Under the pieces are notes generated by a model. It saw only the letters and a list, made by a program, of their open reading frames with translations, did not search any database and had not been told where the DNA came from. A stretch of DNA of 64,000 nt from Megascapheus bottae (Eukaryota > Chordata > Mammalia > Rodentia > Geomyidae), in assembly GCA_024803745.1 (NCBI GenBank), contig JANJXV010000037.1, positions 1,611,001-1,675,000 of the forward strand, in the 5' to 3' direction. Every line of letters begins with the position of its first letter. Position 1 is the first letter of the stretch. The position numbers and the translations under genes are program-made. Shown here piece after piece: positions 1 through 63,893 of the stretch.

Positions 1-62
1 TCCATCTGAATAGAAACAAATCTTTTATCTACAAAGCAAATCTATAGTCTCACCTTTCACAC

Positions 63-250
63 CTATGTGTAGGAGTTACTGGGGCTTAAATTCAGGGCCT
101 GGGAACAATGTCCCTTACATTTACAGTTCCAGGCTAGCTTTCCACCATTTGAGCCTCATTTCCACTTCTGACTTTTTGGTGGTAGATTGTAGATAAGAAT
201 CTCATGGGCCTTGAGTAGTTAGGATTGCAGGCATGAGCCACTGATGCTTG
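63..250 (-). repeat. SINE, B1-type dimer
   Basis: Reverse complement of the 7SL-like left half (ctcatgggcctt...ggattgcaggcatgagccac) preceded by the shared right monomer. The copy is old and diverged. Confidence 0.75.
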
Positions 251-1495
251 CCCTCAAAATGTAGTTAATATACTGGCATCCAGAGTCCAGCAGAGTTTAG
301 TTTATGGGTAGAAAGTATTTTGTAATTCCTTACCGATTGTCCAACAAGCAGGATACCCACACTTCACAATGTTTGTTCAAGTTCCTGCACAGAGACCTTC
401 ACATCTATTATTGAATCCTCACAGTTTTTCAGGAGATGTTACGTTATGATTCTCCTTTTCACAGGAGAGAAAAACACAGTTCATAGATGTCTGGTGAGTT
501 GCCAAGATCCCCCAGTTAATAAATGACAAAGTAATTTAAACCCACCCATTCCATTCAATGTGTTATTCAAAATATTAAGAATCTACCCCCGTCCCTGAAT
601 AAAACAGACACCATAAAGCCTCGCCAGATTTCATAATGATTATCATTGCCTTTCTTGTACCTCATGCATATTATTTGGCATTAAGGATGAAGAAATGGAA
701 ACTCAAGATATTGTTCCTCTCCAAGGCCCTGTAGCTGACAAGCCTTAGATGTAGAGGAGGGATGAGGATGGGTTTCTCATGGGAGCTGTCAGATGCCCAA
801 ATGTAAGAACACTCAACTAGGTCACAGTGCTCTAACATGGTGCTGGAGAAGGCTGAGGGCAGGCCATGGTGTGTCACCCTTCCAGTTTAGCGTTCCCATG
901 TGCTGTTTAATATTGCATGTCTCCACATCCCCAGCATTCCCAGCCATGCCGTGCAATTGGACTTTGATCTGCTACACCAGATGTGCAGCAATCTAAGGGA
1001 GGAACAGATAACCCAACTTCCTGCAGCTGGAGAGCTGGCTAAAAATCTGCTTTTCCTAGTAGATCAGCGGCCTAGCTGGTCACACCTAGATCTATCCACC
1101 CCTCCTATCTAAGCCTGCGCACTTCCCCAGGGCTCATAGGGAAGACCAGCATCCAAAGGCATACAGAGGCTACCCTTATTCTGTCCCAAATAGCTTTACC
1201 AAAGAACAAGCAAATTTCTTTGCTGGCATTGTGGCTCAGCAAAGACAGAAGCCATTCACATTAGGGACCACATCAAAATTCATTTTCTCAACACATCCTG
1301 ACCACTTGTTCTTTCCAAGTGGAACAAGCTACTTCCTCTAAGCTCCAATGGACCTTAGACTCCCACTATGTAATGGGCTAGTCCCAATTTGTTATTCAGA
1401 ATTCATGATCACTGTTAATGTTTTACATTTTAAGAATTCTAGTCCATTTATTTTGGAAATAACACAAAGTCAAATGAATTCAAAAGGTAAAAGGG
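251..1495. other. Intergenic sequence without recognised features
   Basis: Apparently unique sequence upstream of PDE6A. Short open frames of 67-70 codons on both strands look like chance. Confidence 0.5.
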
Positions 1496-1562
1496 ACTGG
1501 GGCTAACATGCAAAATGTCATAGGTTCAACCCTCCCAGCAGACAACCAGACAGATGTGAGTG

Positions 1563-1567
1563 CACAC

Positions 1568-1613
<46 letters not shown>
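1563..1613 (+). repeat. (CA)n microsatellite
   Basis: About 25 uninterrupted CA units, following a short ID-like stretch at about 1497-1550. Confidence 0.95.
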
Positions 1614-1615
<2 letters not shown>

Positions 1616-1849
1616 ATTTACAAGAAGTAAATATCACAAATTCCCTTCTTCCTTTCTTGCCCACTGGCACCCTCCTACAGGCGAACACAACAGCTGTTTT
1701 CTATGTTGCTAACTGAGATGACTGACCTAAAACTTAATATCTTCCTCTGGCATAAAGATGTGCTGAGTGTTCTTAAATGTAGACATCTTCCTCCTATATG
1801 TCGAATCATTAGCTCTCATTTGTGACTATGTATTAGATACCAATACTTG

Positions 1850-2040
1850 AGCTGGAAGTGTGGCCCAGTGATAGAGTGCTTGCCTAGCATGTTTGAAACC
1901 CTCGGTTCGATTCCTTGGTACCATATACACAGATGAAGCCAGAAGTGGGGCTGTGGCCCAAGTGGTAGAGCACTAACCTCTAGAAAGTTCAAGGACAGTG
2001 CTCGGGCCCTGAGTTCAAGCCCCGGGCCTGGGAGAAAAAA
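1850..2040 (+). repeat. SINE, ID-left dimer (IDL-Geo type)
   Basis: The left half has tRNA-like boxes (gtggcccagtgatagagtgc, ggttcgattcc) and the right half begins agccagaagtgg. Flanks accaatacttg and accaacacttg look like a target-site duplication with one mismatch. Confidence 0.85.
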
Positions 2041-2179
2041 TATACCAACACTTGGGTCCCACCACTAGATATTATGATTCAATTGTGTAGAGTAGATTCA
2101 GGTACTGAATTTTTTTTTAACAGTGCTAAGAATCTAATCCAAGGCCTAACATATGCTAGGCAAGCATTCAACCCACCTA

Positions 2180-2948
2180 ATCTAATATTCGAAATAGTGC
2201 ATTCATGAGCATAGGTGTTTTTCCTGTGTTCCTTTGCCCTAATCCCTAGAAGCCTTTCATGACTTCTCTCAAGAATACTATATAGCACACATTCTCAAGT
2301 TCCATGTCCCTATTGGCAGTGGATGAAATTGCTCAAGTGTGGGAGAAAAGGGCCAAGGAGATATTAGAGATCCTCCTTCAGGACTGCAACAGAAATGGGG
2401 TTTTCTAGACCCTTGTATGAAAAGACTCTGGTCCTCTGCCTTCCTGGAAAGTCAGGAGGGACTCCTACACGGGTGATCTGAGTGGCTATTGGTGCTCAGG
2501 GAGGTGGGGTCTGGGGACAGGAAAGCCTAAGATACCTTAGGACCTCTTGAGTCCTGGCTGAGAGCAGAACTGCTGGCATTCAGGTACAAAGAGGGGGAAT
2601 ATTGTGGTAGTGGAATGGATTGAATTAAATTAGGCAGTCAGCCTCTCACATGACAGCAGGGTAGAACATCAACCGTGAGAGTCATTGGTATTGACGGGCT
2701 TTGGACCACATAAAATTTGATTTGGAGAAAGAAAAGAAAAATGATTCTTATACCCACAATGAAGGATCACAAATCATTCTTGTTACAAATATTTGGGTAG
2801 GGAAAATGATCTATTATTTGATGTTATGTGGCTATCATAAGCCCCAGAATCCAGGTCTGTTCTTTTGGGAATGATCTAAGAACTGTGGGTGATAGCAGCT
2901 CAAAATAAAACATGATATTTATATTAAATATCAACTGTCCCATTATTT
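2180..2948. other. Intergenic sequence without recognised features
   Basis: Nothing convincing seen apart from a degenerate ID-like scrap on - at about 2100-2180. Confidence 0.45.
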
Positions 2949-3022
2949 CTTTTTTTTAATTTTATTGTTATTATAAAAGTGATGTACAGAGGGGCTATAG
3001 TTACATAAGTCAGATCCATTAT
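2949..3022 (-). repeat. LINE-1 3' end scrap
   Basis: Contains gtgatgtacagaggggctat, which matches other antisense LINE-1 3' ends at about 23410, 39730 and 54315. Confidence 0.5.
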
Positions 3023-3249
3023 TTATTTAAACTCAGATTGCTAGAAGCCTACGGCAACTTTAAAGGTCAATAATAATCTTGTTCTATCTTTCTGGTCAAG
3101 TTTTTGGTAAAGAAGATAACAAAGTACAATGAACAAAGGTTTAACTCTATAAATGTCCATTAACAAAATACAACACAAAACAAAACAGCTGGTCTGCACT
3201 TGTGGCTCACACTTATAATCTCAGGACCAGTATACACACAAAAAGTCTG

Positions 3250-3375
3250 ATTATGGCAGCACAGATCTGTAATTTCAGCACTTGGAAACTAGATGCAGGA
3301 AGATCAGGAGTTAGAGGCCACACTAGGCTACATAGTGATTCCAAGTCAACCTGAACTCTATAGCAACTATGTGTT
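3250..3375 (+). repeat. B1-like monomer
   Basis: Diverged 7SL-like pattern: tctgtaatttcagcacttgg, agatcaggagtt, ctaggctacatagtg. Confidence 0.6.
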
Positions 3376-3392
3376 TCTTTAAGAAAGAAAAA

Positions 3393-3575
3393 GGGCTGGG
3401 AGTTTGGCTTAGTAGTAACTGCTTGACTATCATACAGGAAGACCCTGCTTCAAATCCTTGGTTCCACATACCTAGAAAAAAAAGCCAGAAGTGGTGCTGT
3501 GGCTCAAGTGGGAGATTTCTCGCCTTGAGAAATCCCAAGGACAGTGCTCAGGCCTTGAGTTCAAGCCCGAGGACT
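3393..3575 (+). repeat. SINE, ID-left dimer (IDL-Geo type)
   Basis: gggctgggagtttggctta left half and agccagaagtggtgctgtgg right half. The tail has become a GAAA microsatellite. Confidence 0.9.
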
Positions 3576-3579
3576 GAAA

Positions 3580-3657
<78 letters not shown>

Positions 3658-3665
3658 GAAAGAGG
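3576..3665 (+). repeat. (GAAA)n microsatellite in SINE tail
   Basis: About 20 GAAA units grown from the A-tail of the SINE just upstream; the strand is pure purine. Confidence 0.95.
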
Positions 3666-3745
3666 TATATTTGTACTGCGTTTACTTTCTACTAAGTATC
3701 ACTGCCTTATAATTAGCTTACAAATCCTCATTTCACCTGACTTCT

Positions 3746-3964
3746 TAGGGTTTGAATATGTCCCCTAAAATTTCATATCCTGGAAGCTTGGTCTCTAATG
3801 TGATAGGATTAAGGTGGGAGAGCTAGGGCCTAGTGAAAGTAATTAGGTCACTGGGGCACTGTCCTTGGAGGAGATTAATGTAATTTTTAAGGTAGCCTAA
3901 GACAGGAGATTGTTACAATAATAAGCCAGGCCCCTGAGTCCTTCTGGCTCCCTGTTTTGCCATG

Positions 3965-4034
<70 letters not shown>

Positions 4035-4199
4035 TCATGTAACAGGTTTAAGTTCCCACCATGAATGCCATCTACCATGACATCAAAGTTGATAGGATGC
4101 TGTTAGATTTCTAGAACCGTAAGCTAAATAAACCTCTTTTCATTGTAAGTGTCTCCATTCAAGTATTTTGTTACAGCAACAGAAAACAGGCTGAGACAT
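3746..4199 (+). repeat. Solo LTR, ERVL-MaLR type
   Basis: Starts near gggtttgaatatgtccccta and ends agaaaacaggctgagaca. Internal landmarks are taattaggtcactgggg, a long CT tract, and agctaaataaacctctttt (polyadenylation region). These match the order of MaLR-class LTRs as I know it. No internal retroviral genes are present. Confidence 0.7.
3966..4029 (+). repeat. (CT)n tract inside the LTR
   Basis: About 32 CT units, where related LTRs carry a CT-rich stretch, expanded here. Confidence 0.95.
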
Positions 4200-4235
4200 A
4201 CTCAAAGAATAGTCTAAGTATCAAGCTTTTTTTTG

Positions 4236-4420
4236 AGTAATGAGTTATGAGGATCATGGGTTGAAGCCAGCCTGGGCAGAAATGTCTGAGTGATTATTAT
4301 CTCCAAAGAACCATCAAAAGTCCAGAAATGGGGGTATGGCACAAGTGGTAGAACACCAGTCTTGAGCAGAAAAGCCAAATGAGAACACAAGGCTCTGAGT
4401 TTATGCTCTATTATAGGCAC
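4236..4420 (+). repeat. SINE, B1-type dimer, 5' truncated
   Basis: ggatcatgggttgaagccagcc left part, then the right monomer (cagaaatgggggtatggcac). Confidence 0.75.
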
Positions 4421-4427
4421 CAATACT

Positions 4428-4500
4428 TACATACACACACATATATATACATTCATGCATGTATGTACATATACATACATACATACATAAATGAAAGAAT
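4428..4500. repeat. AT-rich (CATA/TATG)n simple repeat
   Basis: Alternating acacac, atatat and catacata units. Confidence 0.85.
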
Positions 4501-4676
4501 AAATGAATGCATAAACCATTAAATATCAGTATTTGAATCTTCTTTACCATGTCTCTTTATGATACCTTCAGTGGACTGGCATTTACAACCTATAAGACAA
4601 TTCAGTTAGTCTTTCGTTGTCAAAAAATAATTAGCCAGGCACCAGTGTTTCACAGTTTTAACCCTAATTACTTGGA

Positions 4677-4918
4677 GGTGGGCAATGGTGACTCATAGCT
4701 GTAATCCTAGTTACTCAGGTGGCTGAGATATGAGGATCACAGTTCAGTGCCAGCCTGAGCAGAAAAGCCTGTGAGACCCTTATCTTTAATTAACTACCAG
4801 AAAACCTGAAGTGGAGCTGTGGCTCAAACTGGTAGAACATTAGCTTTGAGCAAAAGAGCTCAGGGAAAGGATCTAGGCCCTGAGTTCAAGCCCCATGACT
4901 ATAACTGTCACCTCCAAA
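4677..4918 (+). repeat. SINE, B1-type dimer
   Basis: gtgactcatagctgtaatcc left half, the linker cttatctttaattaactacc, and the right monomer with the family-typical gagcaaaagagctcaggg. Confidence 0.9.
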
Positions 4919-4926
4919 AAAAAAAA

Positions 4927-5045
4927 GCCAGAAGTGGTGCTGAAGCTTACGTGGCAGAGCTCTAACCTTGAAAAAACCCAAGGTTAGTGCTCAGGCCCTG
5001 AGCTCAAGGCCTAGGACTGGCAAAAAAAGAAAAGAAAAGAAAAAG
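4927..5045 (+). repeat. Solo right SINE monomer
   Basis: A right monomer alone (gccagaagtggtgctgaagc to aggactggc plus A-tail), joined to the A-tail of the preceding SINE with no left half. Its internal sequence (cttgaaaaaacccaaggtta) follows the ID-left subtype rather than the B1-left subtype. Confidence 0.8.
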
Positions 5046-5117
5046 CTTAGTTACTACCTGGGAAGCTAAGAACAGAAGAATCATAATTCAAGGCTAGACT
5101 AAGCAAGGATTTTCCTC

Positions 5118-5345
5118 AACTGATAGCTGGGTATTGTGATATATGGTGTTATTCTAAGCTATGTGGCTGACGCTAGATCCCAGTTCCAGGCCAGCCCAGG
5201 TTGAAAACACATATAGACTCTTTGAAAAACTACTGGATATCGTTGTATACATCTGTCTTCAAAGGTAGGACAGACGCTGAAAACAAGTGGATCAAAGTTC
5301 AACTGTAAGCTCCAGCAGGAAGTGAGGCCCCATTTTAAAAATAAC
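5118..5345 (+). repeat. Diverged B1-like monomers
   Basis: gctgggtattgtgatatatg and ccaggccagcccagg are 7SL-like but strongly decayed. Confidence 0.45.
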
Positions 5346-5548
5346 CAATGCAAAAATAAAAATATGAGGAAGAAACCTTGAAAAGAAATAAGCAATGTAA
5401 AAATGACCTAGCAGTACAATCCCTGCCTAGCAAATGTTGGGCCCTGAGTTTAAAAACTCAGTATCACAAATCTTCATGAATAATGATTGAATATCTACTA
5501 GAATTGGGCAGTAGGAAGTTTCTATTCATGTGAAATAAACATTGTCAT

Positions 5549-5802
5549 AGGCAATTTTTTTTCCTTTTTGGTGATGGCACTGAGGCTTGAACTCAAGGCC
5601 TGGGCATTGGCCTTTTGTCCATTGGCCTTTTGTTCAAGATTAATGCCTTACCACTTGAGCCACACACATGTATACTTCCAGCTATTTAGTGGTTAGTGGA
5701 AGGGAAAACTCTCATGTCCTCAATGGCTTTGAAATTCAATCCTCAGATCTCAGCCTCCTGATTAGCTAGGATTACAGTCATGAGTCACCAGTACCCAGCC
5801 AT
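5549..5802 (-). repeat. SINE, B1-type dimer
   Basis: Right monomer (cttgaactcaaggcctgggc) then the left half (ctcagatctcagcctcctga). A short internal duplication of cattggccttttgt is present near 5605-5632. Confidence 0.9.
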
Positions 5803-6103
5803 TTTTGTATGATTCCATTTAATGTCCAGTGGGTGTATACTTCTGCATTGTACACTGTATTATCTTCTTTAATCACCACAATAAACTAATTTACAAATAG
5901 GTAAAGTTAGGTCCAGAAAAGGTTAAATAACTTGGTTATATAGCAGGTGACTCAGTCCCTGGTCTAACTCCAAGATCTACTGAAAAAAAAAAGATATTGC
6001 TATTATTATTGTCCATTTTTATAAAGGGGAAACTGAGGCTAATAGATACCAAAGTTACCTGAATTGGAAGTAGTGGAGTGGAGTCCCACATGCCTTCTGA
6101 TTA

Positions 6104-6104
<1 letters not shown>

Positions 6105-6159
<55 letters not shown>
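6105..6159 (+). repeat. (TG)n microsatellite
   Basis: About 27 units; on the SINE strand this is a CA-expanded tail of the minus-strand SINE that follows. Confidence 0.95.
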
Positions 6160-6161
<2 letters not shown>

Positions 6162-6388
6162 TGAGGCACTGAACTCAGGGCCTGGATGGTGTCCCTGAAG
6201 TTTTTGCTCAAGGCTATTGCTCTGCTCTGCCAGTTGAGCCACAACTCCACTTCCAGCTTTTTGTAGTTAATCGGACATGAGTCTCACAGACTTTCCTTCC
6301 TGGGCTGACTTTGAACTGTAATCCTCAGACATTAGCCTCCTCAATAGCTAGAATTATGGGCACAAGCCTCCAGAGCTTGCTCCAATCT
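6160..6388 (-). repeat. SINE, B1-type dimer
   Basis: ctgaggcactgaactcaggg through tagctagaattatgggcaca, both halves present. Confidence 0.88.
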
Positions 6389-6427
6389 CTATTTCTTAAG
6401 TGCTCTGATAATTCTCTTATTACTCCT

Positions 6428-6546
6428 TTTCCTTTTTCTTGAGACAAAGTCTCTCTATGTAGCACAGCCTAGCCTTGAACTTGAAAATCTCCTTATCTCC
6501 TTGTCTTTTGAATGCTAGGATTTCAAATGTTTGTCACCATGTCCAG
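6428..6546 (-). repeat. B1 monomer
   Basis: gagacaaagtctctctatgt then cctagccttgaacttg is the antisense of the classic B1 body, without the dimer's right half. Confidence 0.8.
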
Positions 6547-6569
6547 TGTCTTCTGTTTATAAAAATCTA

Positions 6570-7102
6570 ATCTCTGTAAGTCAGACCAAAGAAACACAGG
6601 TGGCATGGTTTCCCTCGTTTGTTGTAACTAGAAAGTGCCTATAAATGCACTGGATGCTAAAAGACAGAGTGACTATTCTTAGGAGAAGAAGGTTCAATAG
6701 CTATGGACACATGATCAAATGAAATGGTGTTTATTGAAATCAACTCCAAGAAATGGAGACAAAGAGGTTTTATGTTATTTTGCTTCTTGTTTCTGTTTCT
6801 CCTTTGTTGCTGTCTTGGATTTCTGAACCTTGTGTCTTGTATGCAAGTTTATGTGTTTGGGGGAGGATAGGGGAGCACAGAAATGGTGGGAAAAGGGGGT
6901 CAACAAGTGCAGCAAAGATATTCAGTAGAAACTATGCTTAAAATTATGTAGGGAGGAGGTCTGGGAGAGGAAAAACTGCGAGAAAATGAGGGAAGAAGTA
7001 ACACTGTTCAAAAAGAAATCTACTCATTACCTGACTTTCATAACTGCAACCCCTATGTACATTACCTTTAAAATAGCAACAAAATTAAATGTAAAAAATG
7101 TA
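6570..7102 (+). repeat. LINE-1 3' end (3' UTR)
   Basis: gtaagtcagaccaaagaaac and atggtttccctcgtttgt match the LINE-1 3' UTR start seen again at 50490. The copy ends in a purine-rich UTR and an A-rich tail. Confidence 0.65.
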
Positions 7103-7104
7103 TT

Positions 7105-7470
7105 TGGTATCATGTTGAGTGAGACAAGTCAAAACCAAAGGAACAAAAGATGCATGGTATCCTTAATATGTGGCGATTAGATCCAAACAGTACAAGAGTG
7201 AGGACTCAATATTTGCATACCCAATGCTATGGACATGGTACTGGAAATATAAACACAACTACAAAGACATAAAATGATGACTCTATAGACATAATGTTTT
7301 ATTACATAGATTAATATGTATCTATGATATACAAACCCTCAGCCTGATTTTGATTATGTTCTAAAATCTAAGTGCCAGGGATTCTATATAGAGATTCCCT
7401 TCTTGAATACCCGTTTGTTAAACACGTCATTTGAAATATGATGTAAAAATGTATTTGGTTCATATTAGGT
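7105..7470 (+). repeat. LINE-1 3' end
   Basis: tatcatgttgagtgagacaa restarts the 3' UTR. Its terminal part (attcccttcttgaa...tttgttaaac...tcatttgaaatatg) recurs at 17612-17670 and, inverted, at 11120-11215. Confidence 0.65.
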
Positions 7471-7586
7471 CTCAGGGCTGGCATCCTTGGCTCTGGCAGG
7501 GCTTCATGTTGAATGATATCACATGGAGAAAGCATGGGCAGGGGGGATTCTGGGATACAGGACCTTCCAGGCTTGCCACAGGCCCG

Positions 7587-7722
7587 CTTCCCATTTTCTA
7601 ATGATTAATTGGAGATACGGGTCTCATGTTCTTTAGTGCCTGAGCTGGCTTTGAACCACGATCCTCAGATCTCAGCCTCCTGAGTGACTAGGATTACAGG
7701 CGTGAGTCACCAAGCCTGGCTA
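7587..7722 (-). repeat. SINE, B1-type, left half and linker
   Basis: ttaattggagatacgggtct through aggattacaggcgtgagtca; the right monomer is lost. Confidence 0.85.
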
Positions 7723-7870
7723 AATCTGTGACTCTTATCTCCCGTTAATCACAGAAAAAGCCAGAACTGGTGCTGTGGCTGAAGTGATAGAGTGTTAGCC
7801 TTGCGCAAAAGGAGCTCAGGGGCAGCACGCAGGCCCAGAGTTCAAGGCCCCAAAATGGTAAACAAAAATA
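7723..7870 (+). repeat. SINE, B1-type, linker and right half
   Basis: gtgactcttatctcccgtta, then aaaagccagaactggtgctg and cagagttcaaggcccc. The 7SL-like left half is missing; it directly abuts the minus-strand left half before it. Confidence 0.8.
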
Positions 7871-8021
7871 ATTTAATAGCCACAGACTGGTGTTAAAAGA
7901 TGGGGACAGTGTTTTCATATACTATGGTATAGACTTAGAGACAGGATTAACATTATTTATTAAAACCCTTAGGTGTTGAGGTTGGGATGTCACTAAAAAT
8001 ATTTGCGAATGTTAAATATTC

Positions 8022-8172
8022 TATGATATATACATACCATATAAGTATATATCATATATTTATATATTGTACATACAAAGTTATAGATATGTAATATTAG
8101 TGATATATGTCATATACCATTATATAAATATATGACAATTATATTCATATGACATATATCATTATAATCATA
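8022..8172. repeat. AT-rich low-complexity tract
   Basis: Dense tatata, catata and atatat strings with many short inverted repeats. Confidence 0.85.
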
Positions 8173-8175
8173 ATT

Positions 8176-8310
8176 TTGTGCCAGTACTACTGCTTAAACT
8201 CAGGGCCTGGATCTTGCAGTTCTCACTTCACCTGAATGATAATTCAGGGCTGGTGCTCTATTGCTTGAATCATACCTCCACTTATGGCTTTTTGCTGGTT
8301 AATTTGCTGG
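8176..8310 (-). repeat. SINE, B1-type, right half
   Basis: tgccagtactactgcttaaa to tttttgctggttaatttgct; broken off by the next SINE. Confidence 0.75.
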
Positions 8311-8520
8311 TAGCTCAAGCCTAAATTCTGGCTATTCTAGGCTGAGGATCATGGTTTGAAGCCAGCCCAAGCAGAAAAGTCCATGAGTCTCTTTATTTCT
8401 AACCAAAAGTCGAAAGTAGAGCTGTGGCTCAAGTGGAAGAGGGCTAGCCTTGAGTGAAAAGCTCATGGACAGTGCCCAGACCCAGAGTGCAAACCCCAGG
8501 AGTGGCAAAAGGAAAAAGGA
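8311..8520 (+). repeat. SINE, B1-type dimer
   Basis: ggtagctcaagcctaaattc left half, aagtagagctgtggctcaag right half. Confidence 0.8.
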
Positions 8521-8579
8521 TAGTGTTTTATTTATCCAGTAGAATACCACAGAACACTATACATAATAATATAGATGAG

Positions 8580-9739
8580 TATCACAACATAAGGTTGACT
8601 TTAAAACCCTGCAAAACCAATCTGTGGGGTTAAAGGTCATAATGTGTGCGGGGGTGGGGGAGTACCTTTGTACATACTGTGGAATAGGTTCATTGCCCCC
8701 AAGAATTTATTACTCTATATAACAAAGGACAGAGCTGACTTCCTAATTAAGTTTCTTTTCGAAGTTCAAAGTGCCAAGACCTGTTCGCAATCAGACATTC
8801 CCATAGCGTTTACAAGGTAGAAATGCCAGTGCTTTCTGCAGAGAGATGTCACAGAGGCTACTTCATCTCAAAGGAAAAGTGCATATTCTACCTTTCCAGG
8901 CACAAGGGGAATTCAGCGAAGATTCTGGTATTTTGAGACCCTTTGGAGCTGATCACCTGTGAACCATCCAAGAGGATGCAGGTTGGAGCCAGAAAATGCA
9001 CACTAATGCTCCAAAAAGAACAAAAAAAAAAAACAAAAAAAAACCCCAAAACCAAAACCACCCATAGGTTTAAGGAAAATAGATTTTTTTTTAACAGTAA
9101 GCCAGTATGAAAAGGACAGCAACTAAAATGTCAACCAAAGGTTATCTCTGACAAGTTGGATTATGGGTGATTTTAATTGCCTTCATTGTGTCATTTTCTG
9201 TGAAGAACACGTGTTGCTTTGGTAATAATAAAAGAACTCTGAAAGGTGTGTTGTTTTCCTTTTACAAGTGTCCTAAGAATGCTAAAATTAGACAGTCCTT
9301 GAAATCTAAAGCTGGGAGACACTTTTGTCTAGAGGTTATGAAATCTGAGCTAAGAGGTGTCAGACCCACAATAAACACAGGGGAAGTGGTCTGAGTGGTG
9401 CTTGATGGTGGAGTAAATTGAAGGCCTATGCTGGGGATGCTTTGGTGAAGGGAGTTGGTTGTTAGAGGTAGAAAGGAAGCTGGCAGGAAGTTCTCAGCTC
9501 TATCCATTCCTGCAATACTGTGGGAATGCAGACAGCGTTATTAGAGCTTCTGATTGCCCAAGAGAAGCCACACACATCTCCTAAGTTGTGTGAGACTTCT
9601 ATGCTCAAGTTCATGCAACAACCTCATTGGGTATTAGGTTGGACCCTTGGCTGGACTGGTGGTGTTAAAAATCTGCCTTCTACTCTGTGCAAAAGTCCCT
9701 TCTCAGCTCTGAGACCAAGGTGAAGAGAGAATATTCACA
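8580..9739. other. Upstream flank of PDE6A, mostly unique
   Basis: No interspersed repeat recognised. An A-rich patch lies at about 9018-9065. Candidate distal regulatory DNA by position only. Confidence 0.5.
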
Positions 9740-9785
9740 TTCTCCCACTGGGGACCCAGCTGCATCTGGCACAGCCTGATCCTCA

Positions 9786-9791
9786 TAATCC
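9786..9791 (+). promoter_or_regulatory. CRX/OTX-type site TAATCC
   Basis: Exact TAATCC core, 178 nt before the start codon. Such hexamers are common by chance; the support comes from position and from the second copy 32 nt downstream. Confidence 0.45.
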
Positions 9792-9817
9792 TTGTTCTCA
9801 GGGTAATATTAATGACT

Positions 9818-9823
9818 TAATCC
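9818..9823 (+). promoter_or_regulatory. CRX/OTX-type site TAATCC
   Basis: Second exact TAATCC core, in the context gacttaatcccc, beside a TGAC half-site that could be part of an NRL element. Confidence 0.45.
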
Positions 9824-9968
9824 CCCCAGTTCATGCTCGCCCTAGGCAGTCTTCCCAGTGAGATTTACAGAGGAGACTCAGAAGTCCAGATTGGAGCGGA
9901 GTGCATTCAGACACAACTAGCTACGAACTGCAGTTTCTCCACGGAAGCATCCAGAAGCAATCCCAGCC

Positions 9969-63875
<53,907 letters not shown>

Positions 63876-63893
63876 TAAAAACTTGCGAAAGTT

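Larger units (their letters stand above)
9740..9968 (+). promoter_or_regulatory. PDE6A: Probable PDE6A rod promoter and 5' UTR
   Basis: The non-repetitive stretch directly upstream of the ATG has two CRX/OTX core sites (TAATCC at 9786-9791 and 9818-9823), a TGAC half-site at 9813-9816 that could belong to an NRL-type element, and an AT-rich TAATATTAA at 9804-9812. Reports on PDE6A describe dependence on CRX and NRL. The transcription start is not visible; I infer it near 9830-9900. There is no CpG island. Confidence 0.55.

Noticed and set aside
3369..3695. 108-codon open frame ending in repeated ERKK residues
   Set aside because: Translation of a SINE and a GAAA microsatellite.
1..9700. Possible neighbouring gene upstream of PDE6A (SLC26A2 is the expected neighbour in human)
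   Set aside because: No exon-like conserved frame was recognised; the neighbour probably lies beyond the left edge.
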